Of a DNA stretch of 64,000 nt, positions 8,597-16,924 are shown piece by piece. The first letter of the stretch is position 1, and the number at the start of each line of letters is the position of its first letter. A model generated the notes under the pieces. That model had not been told where the DNA came from. It saw only the letters and a list, made by a program, of their open reading frames with translations, and ran no database searches. Origin of the DNA: JBFWUW01 sp050247075. Lineage in GTDB: Bacteria; Planctomycetota; Planctomycetia; Pirellulales; JBFWUW01. The stretch spans positions 1 through 64,000 of the forward strand of contig JBFWUW010000009.1 of NCBI GenBank assembly GCA_050247075.1, in the 5' to 3' direction. Position numbers and translations under genes: made by a program.

Positions 8597-9304
8597 TCAA
8601 TACTCTTGGTGCTTATCCGCGTGCCAATGGTATAAGTTCCTGGCGGAGGCGACGCGCTTGAACTCCTTGGGATCGAGCTCGATTTCGGCTCTTAAGAGTA
8701 AATGCCGGACGCGGTCGAAGTCGGCCGGCTGCATTGGTTCCTCTTGGGCATCGGCACCCAGGCTGCTGATGCGGCCGCGGACGTAGATGACGGCTTCGTA
8801 CAGGGAATCGCCCAGGGCGGGGGCGGCGTCTCCGCAGACGACCAGCGTGCCGGCTTGGGCCATGAAGGCCGAGAGATGGCCGACGTCGCCGCCGACGACG
8901 ATGTCGCAGCCTTTCATGGAAATGCCGCAACGGCTGGAGGCGTCTCCCTCGATCACCACCAGCCCGCCGTGCCCCGACGCCGCCGCGCATTCCGAGGCGT
9001 TCCCCTTCACCCGCACCGTGCCAGACATGATATTCTCGGCCACGCTCCAGCCGACATTGCCATGCACGGTAATGCGGGCCTGCTTGTTCATGCCGCCGAT
9101 GAAATAGCCGGCGTGCCCCAAAATGTCGATATCGGCGTCGGCATCCAGGCCGACGGCAATGCTGTGGCGGCCGTCCGGGTTGAGGATGCGGACGCGCTTG
9201 GCTTCGCTGGCTGGCAGCTTGTGGTGCAGAAACTGATTCAGCTCGCGAACGGTCAGCCGCGAGAGATCGAACGGAATCGTTTGCGCGTCGATCACTTGTT
9301 CCAT
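8597..9304 (-). CDS. mgsB: N-methylglutamate synthase subunit B (GXGXG domain)
   Basis: A 235-residue protein corresponding to the C-terminal GXGXG beta-helix domain of glutamate synthase, found as a separate subunit (GlxC/MgsB) in this pathway. Repeated glycine-rich turns are visible (DIDILGHAGYFIGG, ITVHGNVGWSVAEN, VRVKGNASECAAASGHGG, IVVGGDVGHLSAFM). The start MEQVIDAQTIPF lies in a stretch duplicated upstream at 9462-9487: the same MEQVIDA start codons recur there and overlap the end of mgsA. A repeat element now separates the two genes by about 166 bases. Confidence 0.85.
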   Translation of the reverse strand: MEQVIDAQTIPFDLSRLTVRELNQFLHHKLPASEAKRVRILNPDGRHSIAVGLDADADIDILGHAGYFIGGMNKQARITVHGNVGWSVAENIMSGTVRVKGNASECAAASGHGGLVVIEGDASSRCGISMKGCDIVVGGDVGHLSAFMAQAGTLVVCGDAAPALGDSLYEAVIYVRGRISSLGADAQEEPMQPADFDRVRHLLLRAEIELDPKEFKRVASARNLYHWHADKHQEY

Positions 9305-9487
9305 GAATTCATTCGCTCACTTAGCGGCACGGTCCGAAAAAATTTCCTGGCCCCCTCTCCCGGTACTCCGGGAGAGGGTTGGGGAGAGGGCGATGTGGGC
9401 CAAGATACTCCATCCAACAAACCCTCACCCCGGCCCTCTCCCAAAGGTAGAGGGAGAAAGCGCGCGTCGATCACTTGTTCCATGAAT
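9283..9487. repeat. Direct duplication of the mgsA/mgsB junction
   Basis: Bases 9283-9308 and 9462-9487 are identical, and similarity continues about 14 bases further to the right of each copy. Each copy encodes both the mgsA tail (SWNK-stop) and the mgsB start (MEQVIDA) in overlapping frames. The left copy is the working mgsB start and the right copy is the working mgsA end. Confidence 0.85.
9321..9457 (-). mobile_element. MITE-like element, degenerate copy A, between mgsA and mgsB
   Basis: The core (9351-9457) has the two half-palindromes of the dispersed element, CCCTCTCCCGGTACTCCGGG and CCCTCACCCCGGCCCTCTCC. Left of it, 9321-9350 resembles a decayed terminal repeat of the complete copies (GGTCCGAAAAAATTTCC against AGTACGAAATAACTTCC). 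The right terminal repeat is missing. It is flanked by an identical 26-base direct repeat (9283-9308 and 9462-9487). Confidence 0.75.
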
Positions 9488-10367
9488 AAATCCGCTCGGG
9501 GGCGGGCTCAAAAAGTTTGGCGTCATTGATGCCCGGCAGATGAGCCAGCGAGCGAAACTCCGACCCGACCGCCACGTAATCGTCGGTTTCGGCCACCACC
9601 GCCGGCTTGCAGGCAAACGCATCTCGCACCAGCACCAGCTTGTCGGCGGTGGCCATCAGCAGCGTGTAAAAGCCGTCTAACTCCTCAAACGCCTTGACGA
9701 TCGCCTCTTCCAGCGTGTCGCCGTCGCTCATCCGCCATTCCAAGAAACGGCAGGCTGCCTCGGTGTCGTTGTCGGTCTCAAAGCGAATACCCAGCTTTTC
9801 CAGCTTCCGCCGAATGCTGTGCGGGTTGGACAGCGAACCATTATGCACCAGGCAAAAATCCTCACCCGCCGTGAAAGGATGGGCGTGGGCGGGCGAAACG
9901 GCCGACTCGGTCGCCATCCGCGTATGGCCCACGGCGTGGCTGCCGGGCATCTGCGGAAAGCGGTACCGCTGGGAAATCTCGCGAGGGTGGCCCTGATCTT
10001 TGTAGACGTCGATCGACTTGCCGACCGACAGCAAATGCAGCCGCGGGTAGGCCTGGGCCAGCCAGGGGCGGAGGCGCTCGGACGGCAGCACGGCCTCTAG
10101 CACGGCATGGTTGCCGCGAGGGAACAGGTGCCCCTCGATGCCCAACGCTTGCCGGCAATGTTCCTGGAACTCCGGCCAGGCCAAGGTGCCCCCCGGATCG
10201 TACAGGCTGAACCGCCGCGCCGCCCCGGCCGCCGGCGTGGAAAAGACCGCCAGCCCGGCCGAATCGGGACCGCGATCGCCCATGCAGACCAACATGGGAG
10301 AGATCATTTCTCCCAGGGCCGGCCGCAAGGCGGGGTTTTTAATCAACAGGCCAACAATGCCACACAT
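9471..10367 (-). CDS. mgsA: N-methylglutamate synthase subunit A (class II glutamine amidotransferase-like)
   Basis: A 298-residue Ntn-type amidotransferase domain, equivalent to the N-terminal domain of glutamate synthase (GlxB/MgsA). The start at 10367 gives MCGIVGLL, placing the nucleophilic Cys at position 2 as in the family; longer reading frames do not. Further motifs include MGDRGPDSAG, SHAVGHTRMATES and VHNGSLSNPHSIR (glutamine-site loops). In this pathway the subunit releases methylamine from gamma-glutamylmethylamide. The stop codon overlaps a second copy of the mgsB start, indicating an ancestral 14-base overlap with mgsB before the repeat element arrived. Confidence 0.87.
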   Translation of the reverse strand: MCGIVGLLIKNPALRPALGEMISPMLVCMGDRGPDSAGLAVFSTPAAGAARRFSLYDPGGTLAWPEFQEHCRQALGIEGHLFPRGNHAVLEAVLPSERLRPWLAQAYPRLHLLSVGKSIDVYKDQGHPREISQRYRFPQMPGSHAVGHTRMATESAVSPAHAHPFTAGEDFCLVHNGSLSNPHSIRRKLEKLGIRFETDNDTEAACRFLEWRMSDGDTLEEAIVKAFEELDGFYTLLMATADKLVLVRDAFACKPAVVAETDDYVAVGSEFRSLAHLPGINDAKLFEPAPERIYSWNK

Positions 10368-10639
10368 GGTAGACGCGTCTCGCCAAGGTCCAGCCAGATT
10401 CGTACAGGCCGGGTATTCTAGCCGCGCTAAAACCGGTCTGCCATGCGGCGGGCAAGTTTTGCCACGGCTGATCCGTAAATGGCCGGCACCCCGCACCCGC
10501 CCTTGCCAGTGTTGGCATTTGGCCGGTAGGCTGCTGGTTTGTAAGATGCGGGCCGGACGGGCGGCGGGGCCGCGTCGGGTTTGCTCTGTTTGTTTCTCGC
10601 ACTTTCGAGGCCGTTATTACTACCTCGGTTCGCAAAGCG

Positions 10640-11605
10640 TTGATTACCGGCGGGGCCGGGTTTATTGGCAGCCACCTGGCCGAGGCCCTGGTGCAGCGGG
10701 GATTGCACGTCACCGCGCTGGACGACGAATCGACCGGTTCGGCCCGCAATTTGGCCGGGCTGGCGGGGAATTCGCGGTTTGAGTTTGTGCGGGGGACGGC
10801 GGCGGACGAGGAACTCATCGGCAGGCTGGCGGCCCAAGCCGACGAGGTGTACCACCTGGCGGCCGCCGTCGGCGTGCAACTGATCGCCAAAGACCCTATC
10901 CGCACCATCGAGACCAACGTCTACCCGACCGAGTTGCTGTTGCAGACGCTGCACAAACGGCACCAGGCGGGCCACCAGGTAAAGCTGTTTCTGGCCAGTA
11001 CCAGCGAGGTCTACGGCAAGAACCCCAAGCCAACCTGGACCGAGGAAGACGACCTGGTGTACGGACCGACCACCCGGCCGCGGTGGGCCTATGGCGCGTC
11101 CAAGGCCATCGACGAATTCTTGGCCCTGGGCTATGCCCGGCAACATGGCCTGCCGGTGGTGATTGGGCGGTTCTTTAACGTGGTGGGCCCGCGTCAGACC
11201 GGCGCTTACGGCATGGTGGTGCCGCGGTTTGTGGAAGCGGCCTTGGCTGGCCAGCCGTTAATCGTTCACGACGACGGCCGGCAGGTCCGCTGCTTTGCCC
11301 ATGTGGCGGACGTGGTCCGGGCCGTGCTGGCCCTGATGGATACCCAGGCGGCACAAGGCCTGATCTTCAACATCGGCAGCGACCAGCCGGTGAGCATTCT
11401 GCAGCTTGCCGAACGGGTAGCGGCCACGGTCGAGCCACGGCCCAAGATTGCCTTTCAGTCCTATGCCGAGGCCTATTCGCCCGACTTCGAGGACATCCGC
11501 TCGCGCGTGCCCGACCTGACCCGGCTGCGAACCACGATCGACTACCAGCCCGCCTACAACCTGGAACGAATCATCGCCGAGCTGGTCGCGCTGCGGCGCG
11601 GATAG
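10640..11605 (+). CDS. NAD-dependent epimerase/dehydratase (nucleotide-sugar type)
   Basis: An extended SDR enzyme of the UDP-glucose epimerase/GDP-mannose dehydratase type, probably acting on a nucleotide sugar for cell-surface glycans. The Rossmann motif GGAGFIGS, the active-site region STSEVYG and the catalytic YGASK are all present. The TTG at 10640 leaves only L-I-T before the glycine motif, which is too short. An in-frame ATT at 10616 gives MTTSVRKALITGGAG and has GAGG five bases upstream, so translation may start there. The gene is divergent from mgsA and alone in its transcript. Confidence 0.8.
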   Translation: MITGGAGFIGSHLAEALVQRGLHVTALDDESTGSARNLAGLAGNSRFEFVRGTAADEELIGRLAAQADEVYHLAAAVGVQLIAKDPIRTIETNVYPTELLLQTLHKRHQAGHQVKLFLASTSEVYGKNPKPTWTEEDDLVYGPTTRPRWAYGASKAIDEFLALGYARQHGLPVVIGRFFNVVGPRQTGAYGMVVPRFVEAALAGQPLIVHDDGRQVRCFAHVADVVRAVLALMDTQAAQGLIFNIGSDQPVSILQLAERVAATVEPRPKIAFQSYAEAYSPDFEDIRSRVPDLTRLRTTIDYQPAYNLERIIAELVALRRG

Positions 11606-12545
11606 CACACGTTTCGATGAGGCCACGTTCGCGCGATCAAGGGCGTGGTGCCATTTGTGCTCGTCGCAACCGGCAATGCCAAGTTCCGAATCAATGGGTC
11701 ATGACGCCTTTGATATACCTGGTTGACCTGCTTGTGGCCCCAGCCTGAAGGGCTGAGGGATTCTAGCCCTGGGTTGAGTGGCAACGCCACGAAACCCAGG
11801 GTAACCGCCAGTATGTTTCGTCGTGTGGCCTGAAAGGCCACGGTAGCGGGACGCCACGGTTCCCTGTCCCCTTCAGGGACAAACGACGGATTCATGGGCA
11901 ACGCCACCCTGGGTCTGCGCGACTTTGTCGCTGGACCCAGGGCTAGAATCCGTTGGCCTTTCGGGCCAAGTCTCGTTGGCGTCGCGCAGTGCCAGTGAAA
12001 ACAAAGGAGTGTCGATTGAATTAGGATTCGGTACGAAATAACTTCCCCATCGGAACCTCCCTCTCCCTCTGGGAGAGGGCCGGGGTGAGGGTTTCGTTGT
12101 TGGCGGCCATTTCGCCACATCCCCCTCTCCCCAACCCTCTCCCGGAGTACCGGGAGAGGGGGCCAAGAGGGGAAGTTATTTCGTACTGAATCCTTAGTGA
12201 CGATCATCGTCGCGTTTCGCTCCGCGAAACGGCGCCGGCCGCGAGAGAAATCGAGCGACACGTTCAAAATGGCCTTGCTAAAAAAACGGCCAGATCGATT
12301 TTGAAAGATGGTGTGCTGTCCCGCCGTCCACCCGACGCCTTTTCGCGGAGCGAAAAGCGACACGAATTGATTCGACGACCATCGGGGTTTACGACGTTTT
12401 TTTGGCGATTGTACCCAGGGTGCGCTCGCTCGGCGCTCGCGACCCTGGGCTGGAATCTGAAACGCTTTCAGCGTACAGTCGCCGCATGGCCGTCAATGGT
12501 CCGGTGGAAACTCGACAGTGCCATTCAGTCCTGCCCCTTATGCCG
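11606..12545. other. Long repeat-filled spacer
   Basis: From 11640 to 12000 there are several imperfect units built on CCCAGGG and CCCTGGG arms with 'GGCAACGCCAC', and from 12410 to 12480 a further such pair. A complete MITE-like element lies at 12024-12193. I find no credible gene; open frames here are low-complexity and repeat-derived. Confidence 0.6.
12021..12196 (+). mobile_element. Complete MITE-like element, copy B, with TTA target duplication
   Basis: The element spans 12024-12193 (170 bases). It has 25-base terminal inverted repeats beginning GGATTC and ending ACTTCCCC, with one mismatch in the left arm. Identical TTA triplets flank it at 12021-12023 and 12194-12196. The core consists of CCCTCTCCCTCTGGGAGAGG and CCCTCTCCCGGAGTACCGGG half-palindromes. 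It is too short to encode a transposase. Confidence 0.85.
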
Positions 12546-13973
12546 CTAGCCAAACAGCTCTAGCAGTGGCCGGCCGCCGTCGACGATGGGGGTGGGACGG
12601 CCGCTGGGGTCGGTGACGCGCATTTCGTGGTCGATCCCCAGGGCGTGGTAGATCGTGGCCGCCAGATCCTCCGGCTTGACGGGGCGTTCGTTGGCGTAGG
12701 CGGCGTCTTTGTCGGTGGTGCCATGGACGGTGCCTCCCCGGATGCCGGCACCCGCCAGCACGACCGGAAAGAGCATGCTCCAATGCCCGCGTCCCCAGGC
12801 GGGCGTGGCCTTGGGGGTGCGTCCCATTTCACCCAGCGCCACGACTAGAGTTTCGTCCAGCAGCCCGCGGTCGTCCAGGTCGGCCAACAGCGATGACAGG
12901 GCCTGGTCGAAGCCGGGGATCAAATGGTCGCGGACATCGTTGCTATGAATGTGCGAATCCCAGCCGTAGCCATCCACGGTTTCCCAATGGACGGTGCAGA
13001 ACCGCACGCCCGCCTCCACCAGCCGCCGGGCCATCAGGGTCGATTGGCCGAACAAGTGCCGGCCGTAGCGGTCGCGAAGCGCGTCGGGTTCCTGGCGGAT
13101 ATCGAGCGCGTGGCGTGTTTTGTCGGAAGTTACCAGGCCGAAAGCCCGCTGCTCGAAGCGGTTGTATTCGTCGATCACGCGGCGTCCGGCCATGGCCCGC
13201 CGGTTGGCGTCAAACTGTTCCAACAGCGATTTGCGGCCATGCAGGCGATCGAGCGACAACTCCTCGTGGCTGACCAGCCCTTGAATTTGGTAACGCAGCT
13301 CGTCATCGGTGCAGGGGCGCGTGTAGGGGTTGTCTTTCTTGTCGCGCTTGTCGATGGAGGTCGTCAACGGTTCGTAGGCCCGTCCCAGCCAGCCGGCATA
13401 TTCGCCAGGGCGGATGAGTTGGTACGAGAATTCCTCCATGCGGCCCAAGAAGTTGGGCACCACCGCATAGCTGGGCAGGTCGCGCAGCGCGCCGTCCCGC
13501 TGGGCCATGTATTCCACCACCGACCCCATGGAAGGCCAGTCTTTTTCCGTGGCGTTAAAGCCCGCCCCGATGGCAATATGCCACGGGTGGCCCGTCTGCA
13601 TGTAGTGCGCGGCGGTGCTGTGGTCGTTGTAGTTGTGCGATAAGGTCTTGACGACGCAGAACTTGTCCGAGACGGCCGCGGTACGGTGCAGATGCTCGCA
13701 TATCCGCAGGCCGGGCGTGCGGCTGGCGATCTCCTTGAACGGTCCGCGGGCCTCGGCGGGGGCGTCGGGCTTAAGGTCGAAGGTTTCGAGCTGGCTTGGC
13801 CCGCCAAACAAGAACAGAAAGATCACCGACTTGGCGCGGGGACGCAACGGTGTTTGCAGTTCCTCTGCCGCCAGCAGCTTGGGCAGGCTCAGACCCAGCA
13901 AACCCGCCCCGCCCGCTTGCAACAATTGGCGGCGGGCCAATGTCGCCGACGGGCCCGATTGAATCGTAAGCAT
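12546..13973 (-). CDS. DUF1501 domain exported protein
   Basis: A 475-residue member of DUF1501, a sulfatase-superfamily-like family abundant in planctomycetes whose activity is unknown. A Tat-like signal is at the start (RRQLLQAGGAGLLGLSLP). Family landmarks include FLFLFGGPSQLETFDLKPD, the NYNDHSTAAHYMQTGHP region, TVHWETVDGYGWDSH and LGEMGRTPK near the C-terminus. DUF1501 genes usually pair with a DUF1549/DUF1553 cytochrome-like gene; no such partner adjoins here. Length is normal. Confidence 0.88.
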   Translation of the reverse strand: MLTIQSGPSATLARRQLLQAGGAGLLGLSLPKLLAAEELQTPLRPRAKSVIFLFLFGGPSQLETFDLKPDAPAEARGPFKEIASRTPGLRICEHLHRTAAVSDKFCVVKTLSHNYNDHSTAAHYMQTGHPWHIAIGAGFNATEKDWPSMGSVVEYMAQRDGALRDLPSYAVVPNFLGRMEEFSYQLIRPGEYAGWLGRAYEPLTTSIDKRDKKDNPYTRPCTDDELRYQIQGLVSHEELSLDRLHGRKSLLEQFDANRRAMAGRRVIDEYNRFEQRAFGLVTSDKTRHALDIRQEPDALRDRYGRHLFGQSTLMARRLVEAGVRFCTVHWETVDGYGWDSHIHSNDVRDHLIPGFDQALSSLLADLDDRGLLDETLVVALGEMGRTPKATPAWGRGHWSMLFPVVLAGAGIRGGTVHGTTDKDAAYANERPVKPEDLAATIYHALGIDHEMRVTDPSGRPTPIVDGGRPLLELFG

Positions 13974-14250
13974 GGTCCCACTCCCGCGTCAGCCGTTTTT
14001 CAACAGGTCAGGCGATAGATCAACGAGCGTCAATCTATCTTGCCGTGGACCGGCGGGCAATGCAAATTGGGCCAGGGGCGCGGCCGTGCAATACGGCGGG
14101 TGGCAGGGGCAGATGCGCAGCGGGTGGCGAGCGGAGTTAGTTTTCCGACCTGGTTTACCTGAGGCGGCGGCTGTCGGCGTTTCTGGATTGGCACTGCCTG
14201 GGCTGTTAGAATAACGCTGTCACACAACATGTCGGGCGGAGCACTACTTT

Positions 14251-14889
14251 ATGCGTTACGGTTGGCCGATGGGTTTCGTGTTGGTCTACGTTTGTGCCTT
14301 GCCGCCGGCGGCCATGTCCGCGGAGCCGGCGAAGGGGACGCACACCCTCGAAGCCGTGCAAGTAGAACTGGCCGGCACGCGTCCCTCCGGCGATGCTTGG
14401 GACACCGGCATCGGCGCCTTTACCCGGCCCGATCCACAAGTGACGTTGATGCGCCACGATGAAGCGGCGCTGCGCAAGGTGGTTGAACTGTTGATTGTAG
14501 CCCAGGAGAAGCGCTTCAAAGAGCTAGGGCAGCCCGTTCCTCCGGACTTCAAAAAACTGATGGCTGCTTCCGCCGTACAGACCTTGCGGTGCGGGGTCAC
14601 GCTGGAAGCGCTCCAAGACCAGGCGCTCACCAAAGCCCGCGCCCAACTCTTCGCCGATACGGAAGTGGCCAAAGATTCTATCTTCGCCAAACTTACCGGC
14701 GGGCCTCTAAGGATTTCCGCCGGTGACAAGGTGACGATCTTTGTAAACGATGTCGATCTCGCCGCACACGATCTGATGGGCGAAACCGAACTTGTCATCA
14801 CCAAGAAGCTGCTCGCCAAAGGGGAAGTGGAGCTTAAGTTCAACTCTGTCGAATCGCTGCGATTGAAGTTTAAGCCGGTTGAGAAGTAA
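14251..14889 (+). CDS. Exported protein with a C2-like beta-sandwich
   Basis: A 212-residue protein with a signal peptide (hydrophobic 5-22, cleavage likely after AMSA). Two segments resemble the exported C2-like proteins of planctomycetes: GDAWDTGIGAFTRPDPQVTL after the signal, and KVTIFVNDVDLAAHDLMGE near the C-terminus. The latter looks like a C2 Ca/phospholipid-binding loop pattern. The middle part is predicted helical (DEAALRKVVELLIVAQEKRF). No enzymatic motif is visible. The C2 assignment is by pattern only and should be treated as tentative. Confidence 0.55.
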   Translation: MRYGWPMGFVLVYVCALPPAAMSAEPAKGTHTLEAVQVELAGTRPSGDAWDTGIGAFTRPDPQVTLMRHDEAALRKVVELLIVAQEKRFKELGQPVPPDFKKLMAASAVQTLRCGVTLEALQDQALTKARAQLFADTEVAKDSIFAKLTGGPLRISAGDKVTIFVNDVDLAAHDLMGETELVITKKLLAKGEVELKFNSVESLRLKFKPVEK

Positions 14890-15021
14890 GATTCCGTACC
14901 CAGGCTGCGCTGGCTGTCGCTCCGTGCCTTGCAGACAGCAACATCATCCAGGCCTTGTGAAAACCACGAATCAAACGAATCTAACGAATAGGGCCGTGCC
15001 GTGAGGTTGCTGCCACCTGGC

Positions 15022-15125
15022 ATGGAACGCGGAATGTCGCCGTCGGGAGACGGCTCCTACAGGCAGCGGGCAGCAAATTGAGCCGCCGGCTGATGGCTGA
15101 CAGCTTCTCCGCTGACGGCTCTTTC
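15022..15125. repeat. Two dispersed palindromic repeats between the C2-like gene and the SDR gene
   Basis: A 'GTCGCCGTCGGGAGACGGC' unit (15022-15062) is followed by a 'GCTTCTCCGCTGACGGC' unit (15086-15125). Both families recur many times in the window. Confidence 0.7.
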
Positions 15126-15139
15126 GCTATTTCGCTTCC

Positions 15140-15847
15140 TCAGGCAATCGCATAGCCGCCATCCACCGGGAGAATCGCGCCGGTGATGAAGGCGGCGGCG
15201 GGTGAACAGAGGAAGAGCGCTGCGCCGGCCACATCGGCCGGTCGGCCCCAACGGCCCAGCGGCGTGCGAGAGAGGATGGGGGCGGAGCGGGCCGGGTCTT
15301 CGACCAGCGGCTGGGTGAGGGCCGTGGCGATCCAACCGGGGGCGATGGCGTTCACGCGGATTCCTTCCGCCGCCCAGGCGATGGCCAGCGACTTGGTCAA
15401 CTGGGCAATCGCCCCCTTGCTGGCCGCATAAGCCGGGGCAAACCCGCTGCCGAAAAAGCTGAGCATGGAGGCGGTGTTGAGGATGGCTCCCCCTTGGCGG
15501 GCCAACAGCGGCCGGCAAGCCAGGCAGACGCGCATGGTGCCTTGAAGGTTGACATCGACCACACGCTGAAAGTTGGCCATTTCAAACTCGGCCCCCGCGC
15601 GAAGAATCATGCCGGCGCAATTCACCAGCACATCGAGCCGCTCCAAGCCCGACATCAAACGCTGTACCGCCGCATCGTCGGCCACATCCAGCAGGGCGGC
15701 CGAAAGCGCTGGCGACGTCTGGCCAACCAGTTCGACCTCGCGCTCCGTCAAACCGGTTACCGTCACGCGGTGGCCCTCGGCGGCAAAGGCCTCGGCAATC
15801 GCCCGCCCAATGCCAGAGGTGCCGCCGGTAACGAGGACGCTGTGCAT
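15140..15847 (-). CDS. Short-chain dehydrogenase/reductase
   Basis: A 235-residue classical SDR. It has the cofactor motif TGGTSGIG, the NCAG motif, a catalytic Ser/Tyr/Lys set (NTASM ... YAASK) and the C-terminal GAILPVDGGYAIA typical of FabG-like enzymes. Substrate is not predictable. It probably acts in the cytoplasm with NAD(P)H. A 'GGCGAAAGGCGGAA' tandem repeat abuts its start; the tupA gene lies upstream on the same strand with an 89-base gap. Confidence 0.85.
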   Translation of the reverse strand: MHSVLVTGGTSGIGRAIAEAFAAEGHRVTVTGLTEREVELVGQTSPALSAALLDVADDAAVQRLMSGLERLDVLVNCAGMILRAGAEFEMANFQRVVDVNLQGTMRVCLACRPLLARQGGAILNTASMLSFFGSGFAPAYAASKGAIAQLTKSLAIAWAAEGIRVNAIAPGWIATALTQPLVEDPARSAPILSRTPLGRWGRPADVAGAALFLCSPAAAFITGAILPVDGGYAIA

Positions 15848-15936
15848 AAGGCGGAAGGCGAAAGGCGGAACGATGAGGACGGCCTGCTAAAGGCGAATCA
15901 TGGCAACGGTTCTTTCTTAGATCAAGACTTTATGTC

Positions 15937-16842
15937 TCATCCTTTCGCCTTTCGCCTTTCGCCTTCCGCCTTTCCCTGTTCTCCTTCTGAGTTGTCATAC
16001 GTCCTGAACAGGGGTTGGCCGAATTTTTCGGTGCCGAATGTGGCGATGGCGGCCTGGCCGTCGGGCGAGAGAAGGAAGTCGGCGAATTGCTGGGCCGCCG
16101 CCTGTTGCACGCCGGGGTGTTTGCCGCTGTTGACCACCATCACCGAGTAAGGGTTGACCAGCAGCGGGTCGCCCTCGACGGCGACCGGCAGGCGTTGCTG
16201 GTTGCCGGTGGCCAGGTAGCTGCCCCGATCGGCCAGAGTGTAAGCGTTTAGCTCGTCGGCCATGCGCAGCGTTTCGGTCATGCCCGCCCCCGACTGAACG
16301 TACCAATCGCCGGCCGGTTGCAGCCCGGCCCGGTTCCACAGGTCGCGCTCCTTGACGTGCGTGCCCGACTCGTCGCCGCGCGAAATGAACCGGGCCTGGT
16401 GCCGCACCACCGCGGCCATGGCCGCAAGAATCGAAGCTTGCCCGCGTACCTGGGCCGGGTCGTCTTGGGGACCGATAAGCACGAAGTCGTTGAACATCAG
16501 CCGTTGGCGGAACGCCCCGTCCCCATCGGCCATGAACTTTTCCTCGGCGGCAGGCGAGTGGGTCAGCAGTACGTCGGCATCGCCGCGGCGGGCAATCTCA
16601 ATCGCCTGGCCCGACCCGACCGCCACGACCTTCAATTCAATCCCCGTCTTCTCGCGAAACATCGGCAACAACAAATCCAACAACCCGCTATCCCGCGGAC
16701 TATACGTCGTGGCCAAGGTAATGGTGGCAGCCGGAGCCTTCTTGTGCCCGCCGTCCGCCGCGCCCCCAGGGACCGTCGGAGCCGACGGCCGGCAACTGGC
16801 CAGGAGTAGAAGAAGAAACGCAAGGGAGAGTTTTGTTTTCAT
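15937..16842 (-). CDS. tupA: Tungstate ABC transporter substrate-binding lipoprotein
   Basis: A 301-residue extracytoplasmic solute-binding protein of the TupA type. The N-terminus is a lipoprotein signal ending LLLASC (Cys17). TupA-like landmarks include TTYSPRDSGLLDLLLP, GSGQAIEIARRGDADVLLTHSP and FISRGDESGTHVKE. It is downstream of tupB-tupC on the same strand. The final residues (QGKAEGERRKAKG) and the stop lie within the dispersed 'GGCGAAAGGCGGAA' repeat, so the C-terminus was extended by repeat DNA. Molybdate cannot be excluded as a ligand. Confidence 0.85.
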   Translation of the reverse strand: MKTKLSLAFLLLLLASCRPSAPTVPGGAADGGHKKAPAATITLATTYSPRDSGLLDLLLPMFREKTGIELKVVAVGSGQAIEIARRGDADVLLTHSPAAEEKFMADGDGAFRQRLMFNDFVLIGPQDDPAQVRGQASILAAMAAVVRHQARFISRGDESGTHVKERDLWNRAGLQPAGDWYVQSGAGMTETLRMADELNAYTLADRGSYLATGNQQRLPVAVEGDPLLVNPYSVMVVNSGKHPGVQQAAAQQFADFLLSPDGQAAIATFGTEKFGQPLFRTYDNSEGEQGKAEGERRKAKG

Positions 16843-16852
16843 GGATCGTGGT

Positions 16853-16924
16853 TAGTTCTTAGTTCTTAGTTTTCAGTTTTCGGTGTTCATGCCTCGTCCT
16901 TCAGCCTTCCGCCTTTCGCCTTTC
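16853..16924. repeat. Tandem 'TTAGTTCTTAG' and 'CGCCTTTCGCC' runs
   Basis: The 82-base gap between tupC and tupA is almost wholly made of two dispersed tandem-repeat types. Confidence 0.65.
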
